Shown here in pieces: positions 27,812 through 36,469 of a stretch of DNA of 46,741 bases. Every line of letters starts with the position of its first letter. The first letter of the stretch is position 1. The notes beneath the pieces are model-generated. The model saw only the letters and a program-made list of their open reading frames with translations. It was not told the DNA's origin and made no database searches. The stretch is from Akkermansiaceae bacterium (GTDB lineage Bacteria > Verrucomicrobiota > Verrucomicrobiia > Verrucomicrobiales > Akkermansiaceae). The DNA is taken from contig CAIVSK010000303.1 of NCBI GenBank assembly GCA_903908495.1, positions 1-46,741 on the forward strand, in the 5' to 3' direction. The position numbers were made by a program, and so were the translations under genes.

Positions 27812-30517
27812 TCAATCGTCATCTTCGCCGCCTGCGGACGACATGGCGGTGGCCCAGTTGGGATAGGGGGCATCCGGGCCCTTGGCATCGGCCCACAGGA
27901 TGTGGTTGAGGAGGTCTTCCGGGCAGCGGTCAGGTTCGGAAAAATCCAGTTTGTCGGAGGCCTCGGCGTAGTGGCGGAGCACCGGGTGGGTGATCGCCTG
28001 TTTGGCGCGGTTCATTCTGGCTAGTTCCTGCTCGGGGATCAAGGCGGTGAACGGCCTGACATCAGGAGTCGCCGTGAAACAACTGCGCAACGGGATGGCG
28101 CTGGCGGTTAGGGCATTGAGTGGTTTGAGGCCGAGAATCAGCTCGATACTGCGCACCACGCTGACCTGGTTGAAAGCATCGTGGATGACCGCGTTGCGCC
28201 GCACCTGGCTGCCTGCTAGATATAAGGTGGTCCGATAGGCGCTGACGTGGTCCCAGCCGGCCTGCGGATCATCCTCCATGGCGATGATCACGGTGTCCTT
28301 CCAGAACGGACTGTGGCTCACTCCCTCTACCAGACGGCCAAACGCCAGGTCGTTGTCGGCCACTTGGGCCGCCGGGACGGGGCTGCCCGGCTTGGTGCCG
28401 CTGGTATGATCGGTTCCTAACAACATCAAGGTGAGTTCAGGCATTTTGCCGCTGCTCTGCCATTGTTGGAGATCCTCCAGGAAATGATTGATGCGCCAGG
28501 TGTCCGGAACGCCGAGGTTGCAGCCGAAGCCGCAATTGGCGGTGTATGCCGCGGTGTGGGGTTGTGCCGGAGCATCAGTCCCGGTGATCAGGCGCTGGCC
28601 GGCGGGGCGCTTGGCGTCAGCCAGGAAATCGTTCCACTTGGGATGGCCGGTTTTGCCGTCGGTCCAGGCATAGGACGACTTGGCAGCGACGCCGTAAATC
28701 CGCACGGATTTTCCAGCGGCCACCACGGCATCCCACAGGTAGCCGCCGGAGGAATAACTCAGCGCATCGGGCACGTTCAAGGCCGGGTAGGTGCGCAGGC
28801 CACTGCCCGCGGCGAGGGTGCGTTCGACGTAATCATTGGCGATGCCCGCCATCGCCCAGTGGTGCCCGTCCATCGAGATGACTCCAGAACAGTAGGCATG
28901 ATCTAATAATACAAACTGCTCGGCCAGGGCGTGTTGGTTAGGGGTGATCTTGCGGCCGAAGATGGTTAGATCAGGCCGGCCAAGTCCTTGCGGTAAATCT
29001 CCAAGGACTTGGTCGTAACAGCGGTTTTCCTTCATCACATAGATGACGTGGTGGATCGTCGATGGCTCGCCGGAGCGTTGAGGCACCGGCACGGGACGGG
29101 TGTCAGGGCGCGGTGGCAGCAGTGCGGCTTGCAAGCGCTCGCGGTGGTTGGCGGCCCACACGTTGCGGGTGTGCTGGCGCAACCCGGCTTCCGTCGGCAT
29201 GGCACCGAGCACGGTGAGGGTGCCGAAGGGATGATGACTGTTATAGGTTGGCTGGCCCGTCGGCTCGCGGTGGAAGCCCGCGCCATAGCCCTTGCGGTTG
29301 GCGACAAAAAGGCCCCCATGTGAATCGAACGCGATGGACCCGGGGTACCACCCGACCGGAATGAGTCCCTCCAAGCGGCTGGAGTCGCCGTCCTTTGCCG
29401 CCAAGGTCACTACGGCGATGGCATTCTGGGTGCCGTTGGCGACGCACAGGGTTTTGCCATCCGGGCTGAACGCGAGAGCATTCGGCTGGGCTCCCCAGAG
29501 GTCGCCGGGTCCTCCGATCTTGGCGGAAATTTTTTCCACGAGTTGCCCCTTGCTGGTATCTAGCAACAATACCATATCGCTGGCCGGGCAGGCCACGGCC
29601 AGTCGCTCGCCATCGGGGCTCACGGCGAGCGCGACGGGCGAGAGGCCGACTTCAAGCGAGCTGCCGGCGTCATCCTTGGTCAAATCGATCACCGAGAGGG
29701 TGCCGCGCAGCGGGCGGTCAGTGGCGGGATCCACGGCGGCCACGGCACCGCGGCCGATGGTCTGGGTGGACTCGCCAGCTTTTGGGGTGTCGCCCGCCCA
29801 GTTGGCGACGAAGGCCTTGTTTTTGGCGATCGCGACGGCAACCGGTGCGATGCCGGTTTGCCAATGCCGCAGAAGTTTGCCGGTGGGCAGCTCGACTTCC
29901 TGCAACTGGTTAGATATATTGAGACAGACGTACAGGCGGGTGCCATCGCCGGAGATGGCCAAACCTGCGGCGGACTCGCCATTCGGGTGGGGCGGCAGGG
30001 CGATGCTATAACCCGGGGTTGTGGCTCCGTTAGCCGCCACGGCAAACACCTTGATATCGCCGCCTTTGGTGGCCATGTACACCGCTTTGCCATCGGCGCT
30101 GGTGACCAATCCGCCGAAGCCCTGGCGGGTGTTGGTATCGAATGCCAATTGCAGTTCCTTGTCGTTTTGAGGCGCGACAGGTTCCTTGCTGCCGGCATTG
30201 GGCAGCGGCACCTGTTGTTTGATCGTGGCCGTGATGAGGTCCACCACCAACAACTTGCTTTGGCTGCCTGCGACAAAGCCGAGCGGCAGCCGCGGGTGGA
30301 CGGCTACGGACTGGGGATACCAATCATTCAACTCGACCTGATGGCCTGCCGGTTGCAGAAACTGATGGGTCGGCAGTTCGATCAAGCCATCCGCCCGCAA
30401 CCCCACCGGTCCGTCGGTCCCAGGGGACGGGGTGGATTGTGCCTGCGCGCAGGCCATCGCGAAAACCAGCAGCGGTGGCAATGTGATAGGCAGGGCGCGG
30501 CAGAGGAGTTGTTTCAT
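27812..30517 (-). CDS. secreted YVTN/lactonase-type beta-propeller fused to an alkaline-phosphatase-superfamily phosphoesterase
   Basis: 901 residues. The signal peptide covers about residues 1-27. Residues 60-420 form a seven-bladed-type propeller with repeated blades (LAISGDGTRLYVCL, LAVSPDGERLAVAC, LAFSPDGKTLCVAN). From about 488, VIYVMKENRCYDQVLGDLPQ and DHAYCSGVISMDGHHWAMAG match the phosphoesterase family that includes acid phosphatases and phospholipase C. MEDDPQAGWDHVSAYRT holds probable metal-binding Asp/His residues. Such fusions occur in secreted or periplasmic proteins of several phyla, with function mostly untested. It sits between the 757-residue protein (11 bp) and the sulfatase (13 bp). 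The sulfatase belongs to the same phosphatase superfamily. Confidence 0.85.
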   Translation of the reverse strand: MKQLLCRALPITLPPLLVFAMACAQAQSTPSPGTDGPVGLRADGLIELPTHQFLQPAGHQVELNDWYPQSVAVHPRLPLGFVAGSQSKLLVVDLITATIKQQVPLPNAGSKEPVAPQNDKELQLAFDTNTRQGFGGLVTSADGKAVYMATKGGDIKVFAVAANGATTPGYSIALPPHPNGESAAGLAISGDGTRLYVCLNISNQLQEVELPTGKLLRHWQTGIAPVAVAIAKNKAFVANWAGDTPKAGESTQTIGRGAVAAVDPATDRPLRGTLSVIDLTKDDAGSSLEVGLSPVALAVSPDGERLAVACPASDMVLLLDTSKGQLVEKISAKIGGPGDLWGAQPNALAFSPDGKTLCVANGTQNAIAVVTLAAKDGDSSRLEGLIPVGWYPGSIAFDSHGGLFVANRKGYGAGFHREPTGQPTYNSHHPFGTLTVLGAMPTEAGLRQHTRNVWAANHRERLQAALLPPRPDTRPVPVPQRSGEPSTIHHVIYVMKENRCYDQVLGDLPQGLGRPDLTIFGRKITPNQHALAEQFVLLDHAYCSGVISMDGHHWAMAGIANDYVERTLAAGSGLRTYPALNVPDALSYSSGGYLWDAVVAAGKSVRIYGVAAKSSYAWTDGKTGHPKWNDFLADAKRPAGQRLITGTDAPAQPHTAAYTANCGFGCNLGVPDTWRINHFLEDLQQWQSSGKMPELTLMLLGTDHTSGTKPGSPVPAAQVADNDLAFGRLVEGVSHSPFWKDTVIIAMEDDPQAGWDHVSAYRTTLYLAGSQVRRNAVIHDAFNQVSVVRSIELILGLKPLNALTASAIPLRSCFTATPDVRPFTALIPEQELARMNRAKQAITHPVLRHYAEASDKLDFSEPDRCPEDLLNHILWADAKGPDAPYPNWATAMSSAGGEDDD

Positions 30518-30528
30518 GGCGAGATCAT

Positions 30529-32802
30529 CTATTTGGCGGGCGGTTTGGCAGACTTTGATAGATCCTGGCTGGCGGCATCACTCACGTCCTTTTTGCCCGC
30601 GGCCTCGCGGGCCTTGGCTTCGGCCTGCTTGCCGGTCAGTTTGTAGATCACCGCAGCGCAGGGGTCGGGCTTTTTCTTGGCGGTCTTTCTGGCCCCTGCG
30701 GGCAGGTAGTCCTCATGGCCGATGACGGTCACCAGCAGGCTCTCCGCCCATGATATCCTATCTTTCGGCGGCGTGATGGCCTTGGCGACGGCCCCGATGC
30801 GGGCTGCCAGCAGATCGCAAGATTCCGGGCTGCGGCTGCCGACAACCGCTGCCTTGAGAGCGTCGGCCACCTGCACGCGCACTGCGGGCAGTCCGACCCA
30901 TGCCGTCTGGTATTTGAGCCAAGCCGCAGCATCAGCGCATTTCGAGGTTTCCATGAACGCTGCGATGGCGGCGACTTCATCTTTGCTGGATGGCAGCGGA
31001 GCGGCGGCGATGCTGTGGAACATCATCTCGCGCACGGTGTCGACATAAATGCCGTCCTGCGGGCACCCGGCCTTGGTATCAGCGGCCACCAAGCCGTTAA
31101 AGACGCGCCAGAACGCCAATTGCTCCTGCGGGGTGGAGGCGGCGGATTGGGCGCTTTCAACTAACATGAAGTTATACGGATTGAGAGCCAGGCCGCTTTC
31201 CAGCAGAGCCATGCCGTGGGCCTTGCGTTCGGCTTCCGGCAGCGTGCGGAACAAGTTCCACGCGAGGATGGAATCGAGGAACGACTGGAGCCCGTGGTTG
31301 ACCGCCCACGCCGTAGCCATCGGATAGACCATCTGGCGGCGGCCCGATGCGTCGCCGAACATCCACGTCAGGTGCGGTGTGGTCTTGTCCGGTCCGCCGG
31401 TGACGAACTGGCCGCCAACAAGTTGATAGATAGACTTCTTGTCGTCATATGCGAATGACACCAACGCGCAGTGGCCGGGTTGGCCGGCGGTGCAGGACGG
31501 CACGCCGAGGGCCTGGTTGCTGCGGGCGTTGAGGTTGGCCATGGTGCCGCAGACACCGCCATCCTTGAGCATCATCTGGAACGTTCCGTAGGAATAGTCA
31601 TAGGGGGCCAGGCGCCGGGCAGACTGGAAATCGAACTGTTGGGCGATGGCGCCGATGTATTCGCCGTAGCCGTGGAATTCACCCTTGTCGCGGTAGCGCA
31701 GAAAGATGTCCTCGCATTCGCGCAGCGGTTGGCGCGACTGGCCGAGGAAGGTCAGCAGCGGCCACGGGGCATTGAGCGGGAACAATGGCCAGCGGTCCCA
31801 CTTGCGCTTGACGCCACCGGGCATGGGCTGGGTGTCGTTGCGGATCAGCCAGGCGCAGGTTTCCGCCAGGGACGGCTGCGCGTCGCGCTGTGCGGGCAGC
31901 AGTCCCTTGGCCTCGTAGGCTGCCTTGAACAGATGGAACGCGTCAAGAATGGGTTTGCCTTCAGGCCCGTGGACGGCGTCATGAGATTCCGGATAGATGA
32001 TATGATCGCCGCAGTGGACCTCAACGGTTTGCCCCTTGGCTTTCATATAGGCATTGAATTCGTCCTGCAGTTTCGCGCTGGCGAGCACGTCGCAGGCGGC
32101 CATCGGGCGTGGGCGCTTGGCTGTGGTCACCAGCTTTTTGCCCTTGGCATCGGTGGATTCGACGCGTACGTCGGCATCGACGCTGCGGCCCTCGAAGAAA
32201 TTGATGATGAGGTCGTTGACGTCCAGTGGCCGGTCGGTGGGATGGGTGTTAACCGGTTTGAGCGGACAGGGCGGAATCTTCAGTGTTAACAAGCCGCGCG
32301 GGGCGAGGCTGACACCGAGGTTGGATGTGGTGGATGAGGTTGAGCGGTCGGTTGTGTCGGCGGCGAGGTCCGCGGCATAGGCCACGGCCATCGCCAGCGC
32401 GAGTTGGGTGTGTTTGCGCCGGACTTCCTCGGCACCGAGGTCCAACTCGAGCGAGCGCAGCGCCACTAACACCCGGACCGGCGAGGTGCGCGCGCCGCAA
32501 ACTGTGGCGGCCACCACCGGATCGCCCGCCACCCAGGCGAGGAAATCGGCAGGAATTTGCTGGCCGGTGGCGGATAACTCGCGGCTCGCCGCCGTCGCGA
32601 CCATGGTGAGGTAGGCCGCTTTGACGGGTGGCGTGAAGTGGAATTGCGCCTGTTTCCAAGCAGTTTGGACCGCGCGGGCCTCCGGTGTGGTCCAGTCGGC
32701 GGTCTGGACGGCGCTAGGCGTCTCTGGAGACTTTTTGGCAGGGGCGGCGGAGGCCAGGCTGAGCGGGATGAATAGGAGGAGGGCGGGGAATTTGCGGGTC
32801 AC
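30529..32802 (-). CDS. large secreted protein with a possible transglutaminase-like cysteine core
   Basis: 757 residues starting with GTG, with a signal peptide (FPALLLFIPLSLASAAPA). I do not recognise the full-length family. The central part has LKDGGVCGTMANLNARSNQA (Cys418) and GVPSCTAGQPGHCALVSFAY (His444), then an Asp pair (453-454). A Gly-Gly-x-Cys-Gly helix start followed by a His and then an Asp is the order seen in transglutaminase-like and papain-like folds. The flanks are helical and Ala-rich, and the C-terminus is Lys/Ala-rich. First gene of an operon with the propeller-phosphoesterase and sulfatase. Peptidase, transglutaminase-like binding domain, or a non-enzymatic protein all remain possible. 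Confidence 0.6.
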   Translation of the reverse strand: MTRKFPALLLFIPLSLASAAPAKKSPETPSAVQTADWTTPEARAVQTAWKQAQFHFTPPVKAAYLTMVATAASRELSATGQQIPADFLAWVAGDPVVAATVCGARTSPVRVLVALRSLELDLGAEEVRRKHTQLALAMAVAYAADLAADTTDRSTSSTTSNLGVSLAPRGLLTLKIPPCPLKPVNTHPTDRPLDVNDLIINFFEGRSVDADVRVESTDAKGKKLVTTAKRPRPMAACDVLASAKLQDEFNAYMKAKGQTVEVHCGDHIIYPESHDAVHGPEGKPILDAFHLFKAAYEAKGLLPAQRDAQPSLAETCAWLIRNDTQPMPGGVKRKWDRWPLFPLNAPWPLLTFLGQSRQPLRECEDIFLRYRDKGEFHGYGEYIGAIAQQFDFQSARRLAPYDYSYGTFQMMLKDGGVCGTMANLNARSNQALGVPSCTAGQPGHCALVSFAYDDKKSIYQLVGGQFVTGGPDKTTPHLTWMFGDASGRRQMVYPMATAWAVNHGLQSFLDSILAWNLFRTLPEAERKAHGMALLESGLALNPYNFMLVESAQSAASTPQEQLAFWRVFNGLVAADTKAGCPQDGIYVDTVREMMFHSIAAAPLPSSKDEVAAIAAFMETSKCADAAAWLKYQTAWVGLPAVRVQVADALKAAVVGSRSPESCDLLAARIGAVAKAITPPKDRISWAESLLVTVIGHEDYLPAGARKTAKKKPDPCAAVIYKLTGKQAEAKAREAAGKKDVSDAASQDLSKSAKPPAK

Positions 32803-32913
32803 GGCGAACGGTTATCGGGTGGGTGTTCAGGAACGAATGAAGGCAAGCGGAGTGCGGAGGAGGCGCTCAAGCATCATTGATTACAGATCGGTGATGCCCA
32901 TTCTTTCGGCTCG

Positions 32914-33774
32914 TTACAATCGATCGGTCAAGCGGTAGTAGGGCCACAACAGCGCGCGTTTGACGACGCGTGAATACTTCAAGCCATACTTGTTGGTGTA
33001 GCGGATGACATCGGTTTTGAGCCGGATTCGCTGCGGGAGGGATGTGGATATTTCATCGGCGATGGAGAATCCATAGCGCCAGAATTGGGATATCAGGCGG
33101 GAGGATGCGATCACACCCTTGGGACGGTAGCTCGCTGCGGATCCGCCACACACGTATTGGGTGAAAACCACGCTGGGAACCGTGCAAACACTCGCTTCGA
33201 GCACGAATGGGAGCAGTACCAGAGGGTCAAATGACCAGACGAAGTCATAGGCATTTTGCGCCGCGACATAGCGATTGAGCAGGTTCCTGCGTCTGAAAAC
33301 GCCATAGAACCAGGTCACCTCCGCGATGGTCAGCAATTTATTCCTGCGTTGCCCGGGGTCCGCTGGCAGGGCGTCGATAACCGTGTGCCATGCGGGCGTA
33401 GTTCCTTGCTCCACTTCATAATTCAAACTGCCAACGGCAAGGTTGCACTGGGGTTGGCGCTCCAATGCCTCGGACAATCGTTGGAAGTAGCCCGGTGTAC
33501 TGATATCATCGTAGGCGCGCCAGGCAAATAATTCGGTGTCGGCTGCGTCGAGCAAGAATAGAAAATTCTTGCCGCCTCCGATGTTGGATTCATGGCGAAT
33601 GTACCGGATTCGGTTGTCTTTCAGCGCAAATGCCTGCGCAATCTCGCCGGTCTTGTCGGTGGAGGCGTTGTCGGCGATGAGGATCCGGAAGTCGAAGTCT
33701 TCCGCGCACAGGTTTGTCAGGCACCGCTCGAGGAAGCGTTCGGCGTTGAAAACGGGAACTCCGACGGTTAGCAT
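32914..33774 (-). CDS. family 2 glycosyltransferase
   Basis: 286 residues. The GT-A fold opens with LTVGVPVFNAERFLERCLTN; D-N-A-S-T-D-K-T near 36-43 binds the nucleotide, and W-R-A-Y-D-D near 86-91 stands in the place of the metal-binding DxD. No membrane helices. Last gene of the nine-gene sugar operon, 29 bp after the CmcI-like gene. It probably transfers the modified CDP-sugar to an acceptor on the cytoplasmic face of the membrane. The start codon is inside a CTAAC word (ATGCTAACC). Confidence 0.88.
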   Translation of the reverse strand: MLTVGVPVFNAERFLERCLTNLCAEDFDFRILIADNASTDKTGEIAQAFALKDNRIRYIRHESNIGGGKNFLFLLDAADTELFAWRAYDDISTPGYFQRLSEALERQPQCNLAVGSLNYEVEQGTTPAWHTVIDALPADPGQRRNKLLTIAEVTWFYGVFRRRNLLNRYVAAQNAYDFVWSFDPLVLLPFVLEASVCTVPSVVFTQYVCGGSAASYRPKGVIASSRLISQFWRYGFSIADEISTSLPQRIRLKTDVIRYTNKYGLKYSRVVKRALLWPYYRLTDRL

Positions 33775-33803
33775 GGCGACGGGACTTGATAGGTGAGTGG
33801 ATT

Positions 33804-34595
33804 CTAGAGCGTCACGCGCTTGAGAAATCCGTCCGGGGCCACCGTGATGAGGAGTTTGTGCTCGATGTCCTTGTCGATCTCAAATTGCGGGTGGGACTTG
33901 AGGAATTCCCGCACTGCGGTTTTGGGATTGTCGCCAGGTCCCCACGGTCGGTCGCCGAACATGGCCGCCGGCATGTCATCCACAATGGTATCGAACACGA
34001 CGCAATAGCTGCCCACGCTGGTGAGCGAGGCGTAGGCCTCAAGTTCGCCCAGGACATGGTCATGGGTGTGGTTGCTATCGAGGCAGACGAGGATGCGTGA
34101 GTAATTGGCGGCGATGGCATGGACTTGGGCGACGGTAGCGGGCGCGATGCTCGACCCCTGGATCATCTCAATCCGCGATGCCATCGGATGGGCCTCGATG
34201 GCGGCGCGGTTGTGGGCGCGGATGTCGATATCGATGCCCAGCACTTTGCGGCGGGAGGCGCGCGGGTCGAGAGTTGTGCCTGCCTCGATGGCGTCAGACA
34301 TGTCGAGCAAGGCCAGCATAGAGGCGCTGAAGATGAGGGATCCGCCGTGAGCGATGCCGGTTTCGATGATGAGGTCGGGTTTGATCGACCAAATGAGTTC
34401 CTGCATGGCCACGATGTCTTGTGGATACTGGATGATGGGCCGGCCTTGCCAGGAGAAGTTGTAGGTATAATGGTGCTTCACCGATTCCTGAATCCAGGTG
34501 CGGGACAACTGGTGCAATTCCGTGTCTAACGAAAGACCGTGAATGTGTGCGCTCACAGGGATCAGAGGCTCTTGTTGGGGGGCGTCGGGGTTCAT
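33804..34595 (-). CDS. CmcI/RhmC-family (cephalosporin hydroxylase-type) methyltransferase
   Basis: 263 residues. Residues 65-215 carry the class I methyltransferase elements of the CmcI/RhmC family: LIWSIKPDLIIETGIAHGGS (SAM-binding strand and loop), VLGIDIDIRAHN (acidic ribose-binding end) and ILVCLDSNHTHDHVLGELEA. Family members include rhamnosyl O-methyltransferase and CmcI, despite the hydroxylase name. Here I expect O-methylation of a sugar hydroxyl. The start at 34595 was preferred over an upstream in-frame ATG because the extra residues show no conserved pattern. It lies 62 bp after the GNAT gene. Confidence 0.82.
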   Translation of the reverse strand: MNPDAPQQEPLIPVSAHIHGLSLDTELHQLSRTWIQESVKHHYTYNFSWQGRPIIQYPQDIVAMQELIWSIKPDLIIETGIAHGGSLIFSASMLALLDMSDAIEAGTTLDPRASRRKVLGIDIDIRAHNRAAIEAHPMASRIEMIQGSSIAPATVAQVHAIAANYSRILVCLDSNHTHDHVLGELEAYASLTSVGSYCVVFDTIVDDMPAAMFGDRPWGPGDNPKTAVREFLKSHPQFEIDKDIEHKLLITVAPDGFLKRVTL

Positions 34596-34657
34596 AAGGG
34601 TGGTAGGTTGGGGGGATTTGCGGGTGCGGGTTGCAAGGAGCGTTGGCGCGCTGCCGA

Positions 34658-35344
34658 TCAATCGATTGGCCCGGCCTGCCTGAATTCCGCCGCCATGAGA
34701 TCGGCGGCGGTGGCGCGGATTTCGACGAGATAATAGTCGGATTGGGCCAAGCCGGGTTGTTCCTCGAATCGCACATCACCATTGTCGCCGTCGATTCGCT
34801 TGAGTGGAACCTGTTGATAAACGGAAAATCCGGTGCGGCGGTGGAAGTCCAGGCCGTGATGGTTGTCCGAGCGGACGTTGCCGGAAGTGAGTTGCAATCC
34901 GGTGAGCTCCAATAGCCAGAGCAGAAACTGGCTGGCGACGCTGAGCGCGAAGTTCTTCACCTCGGGCTTCACTCCCAGGATGTAGTAATCATACTCGAGG
35001 TAGGTTTCCCGGTGAATGGCACCGACATGCCCCATGAGGCCACCGGCGGGGCTCATAATTCTGAACAACGCGCGGGCCGGGTCATTGATCACGGCCACTT
35101 GCATCCACGCTTTGGTCCGGGCGCAGGTGGGCTCAAACTCTGAGAGGAAGCAATGCTTGTGGCGCCTGCGCCAATCGGTGACCTGCTGGATGAGAAAGTC
35201 GTCCTCCAAATCGCCGGCCCCGATGAGCTTCAAATACGCGATGGCAGCGCCCTCATTCGAGCGGACTTCAAATCCTCTCTCGTCAAGGTCGGCAAGGATG
35301 AGTTGTTTGAATGCGCCAGCGGGCGCGGGTTGTGGGGATGGCAT
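34658..35344 (-). CDS. GNAT-like N-acyltransferase of the sugar operon
   Basis: 228 residues. The C-terminal half shows a GNAT-type pattern: MGHVGAIHRETYLEYDYYIL, then a helix, and NVRSDNHHGLDFHRRTGF, which resembles the closing V-x-x-x-N-x-x-A-x-x-x-Y-x-x-x-G-F motif of acetyltransferases, with VYQQVPLKRI after it. The N-terminal 90 residues are unassigned. Placed three bases after the aminotransferase stop, it most likely N-acylates the new 4-amino sugar. The acyl donor is unknown and the family call is by pattern only. Confidence 0.62.
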   Translation of the reverse strand: MPSPQPAPAGAFKQLILADLDERGFEVRSNEGAAIAYLKLIGAGDLEDDFLIQQVTDWRRRHKHCFLSEFEPTCARTKAWMQVAVINDPARALFRIMSPAGGLMGHVGAIHRETYLEYDYYILGVKPEVKNFALSVASQFLLWLLELTGLQLTSGNVRSDNHHGLDFHRRTGFSVYQQVPLKRIDGDNGDVRFEEQPGLAQSDYYLVEIRATAADLMAAEFRQAGPID

Positions 35345-35347
35345 AGG

Positions 35348-36469
35348 TTAGAAAGATGGTGGTTTCGGCGGGACATGGGCGCGCACCACCTCGCAGACGC
35401 GCTGGATGTCTGCCTCGCCGAGGTCATGATAGCTGGGCAGGTTGCAGGCGCGGCCGCACATGTCATAAGCGATGCGGTTTTCCGGACACGGGGTGAACAT
35501 CGGCAGTGACGAGAGCGGCCAGAAAAACACCCGGCCATCAATCGCCTCAGCCTGGAAGGCGGCTAACAGGGCTTCGCGGTCGAAGGGGACCCCGGCAGCC
35601 ACCACGAAGCTCGGCATCCAGCAGCCATTCACGGTGTCAGCAGCTTCGGGGTTGAGGGTCACCGGCAGGCTGGCAAGTTCGCTCTGGTAAGTGGCAAAGA
35701 CCCTGCGCTTGGCGGCGACGAGTTCATCGATCCGCTCCAATTGCGCGCAGCCGATGGCGGCCTGGATGTTGGACATCTTGTATTTAAAGCCGATCATGGT
35801 TGCCCAGAACTGTTTGGTTTGGCCGCGCGCCCGTCCATGATTGCTCAGGGTGAGCACGTGTTCATACAACTCCGGATCATTGGTGACGAACATGCCGCCC
35901 TCGCCTGTCGTCAGGGTCTTGGTGCCGTGGAATGAGAAAGTGCCGAACCTGCCCATCGACCCCGCGCGTTTGCCGTGATAGACCGAGCCGACGGCCTCGG
36001 CGGCGTCCTCAATGACCGGGATGCCGTGCTTTGCGCCGATGGCAAGCAGCGCGTCCATGTCACACAGATTGCCATACAAGTGGACGGCGATGATTGCCTT
36101 GGTGCGTGGAGTGATGGCGCGCTCGACCAGGGCGGGGTCGAGGCACCAGGAATCGGCGAGGATATCGACAAACACCGGTGTGGCTCCCACATGCACAATC
36201 GGTGAGGCGCTGGCGATCCAGTTGGTGTCGGCCATGATGACTTCATCGCCCGGGCCGATGCCCAAGGCGGCCATGCCCATATGCAGGGCACCGGTGCAAC
36301 TTGAAGTGGCAATGGCGAAGCGCACGCCTAGATGGGCTTTGAACTCGGCCTCGAAGCGATTGATATAATCATAACATTTCTCGCCCCAACCATTGGCGGC
36401 GGCATCTGCGGCGTAGCGCAGCTCCAGCCCGGTGATGGATGGTTTGGTATAGTGGATGCGGGATTTCAT
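35348..36469 (-). CDS. DegT/DnrJ/EryC1 sugar aminotransferase (PLP)
   Basis: 373 residues, normal length. I-E-D-A-A-E-A-V (153-160) has the PLP-binding Asp155; the Schiff-base Lys is K184 in SFHGTKTLTTGEGGM, where the perosamine-synthase group usually has an N-K-pair. GHTGFKG-type residues are absent, so it is not a dehydratase. It should transaminate the 4-keto group of a nucleotide 6-deoxysugar. The start overlaps the methyltransferase stop (ATGA). I chose the ATG at 36469 because the conserved N-terminus (SRIHYTKPSITGLEL) begins there. Confidence 0.9.
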   Translation of the reverse strand: MKSRIHYTKPSITGLELRYAADAAANGWGEKCYDYINRFEAEFKAHLGVRFAIATSSCTGALHMGMAALGIGPGDEVIMADTNWIASASPIVHVGATPVFVDILADSWCLDPALVERAITPRTKAIIAVHLYGNLCDMDALLAIGAKHGIPVIEDAAEAVGSVYHGKRAGSMGRFGTFSFHGTKTLTTGEGGMFVTNDPELYEHVLTLSNHGRARGQTKQFWATMIGFKYKMSNIQAAIGCAQLERIDELVAAKRRVFATYQSELASLPVTLNPEAADTVNGCWMPSFVVAAGVPFDREALLAAFQAEAIDGRVFFWPLSSLPMFTPCPENRIAYDMCGRACNLPSYHDLGEADIQRVCEVVRAHVPPKPPSF

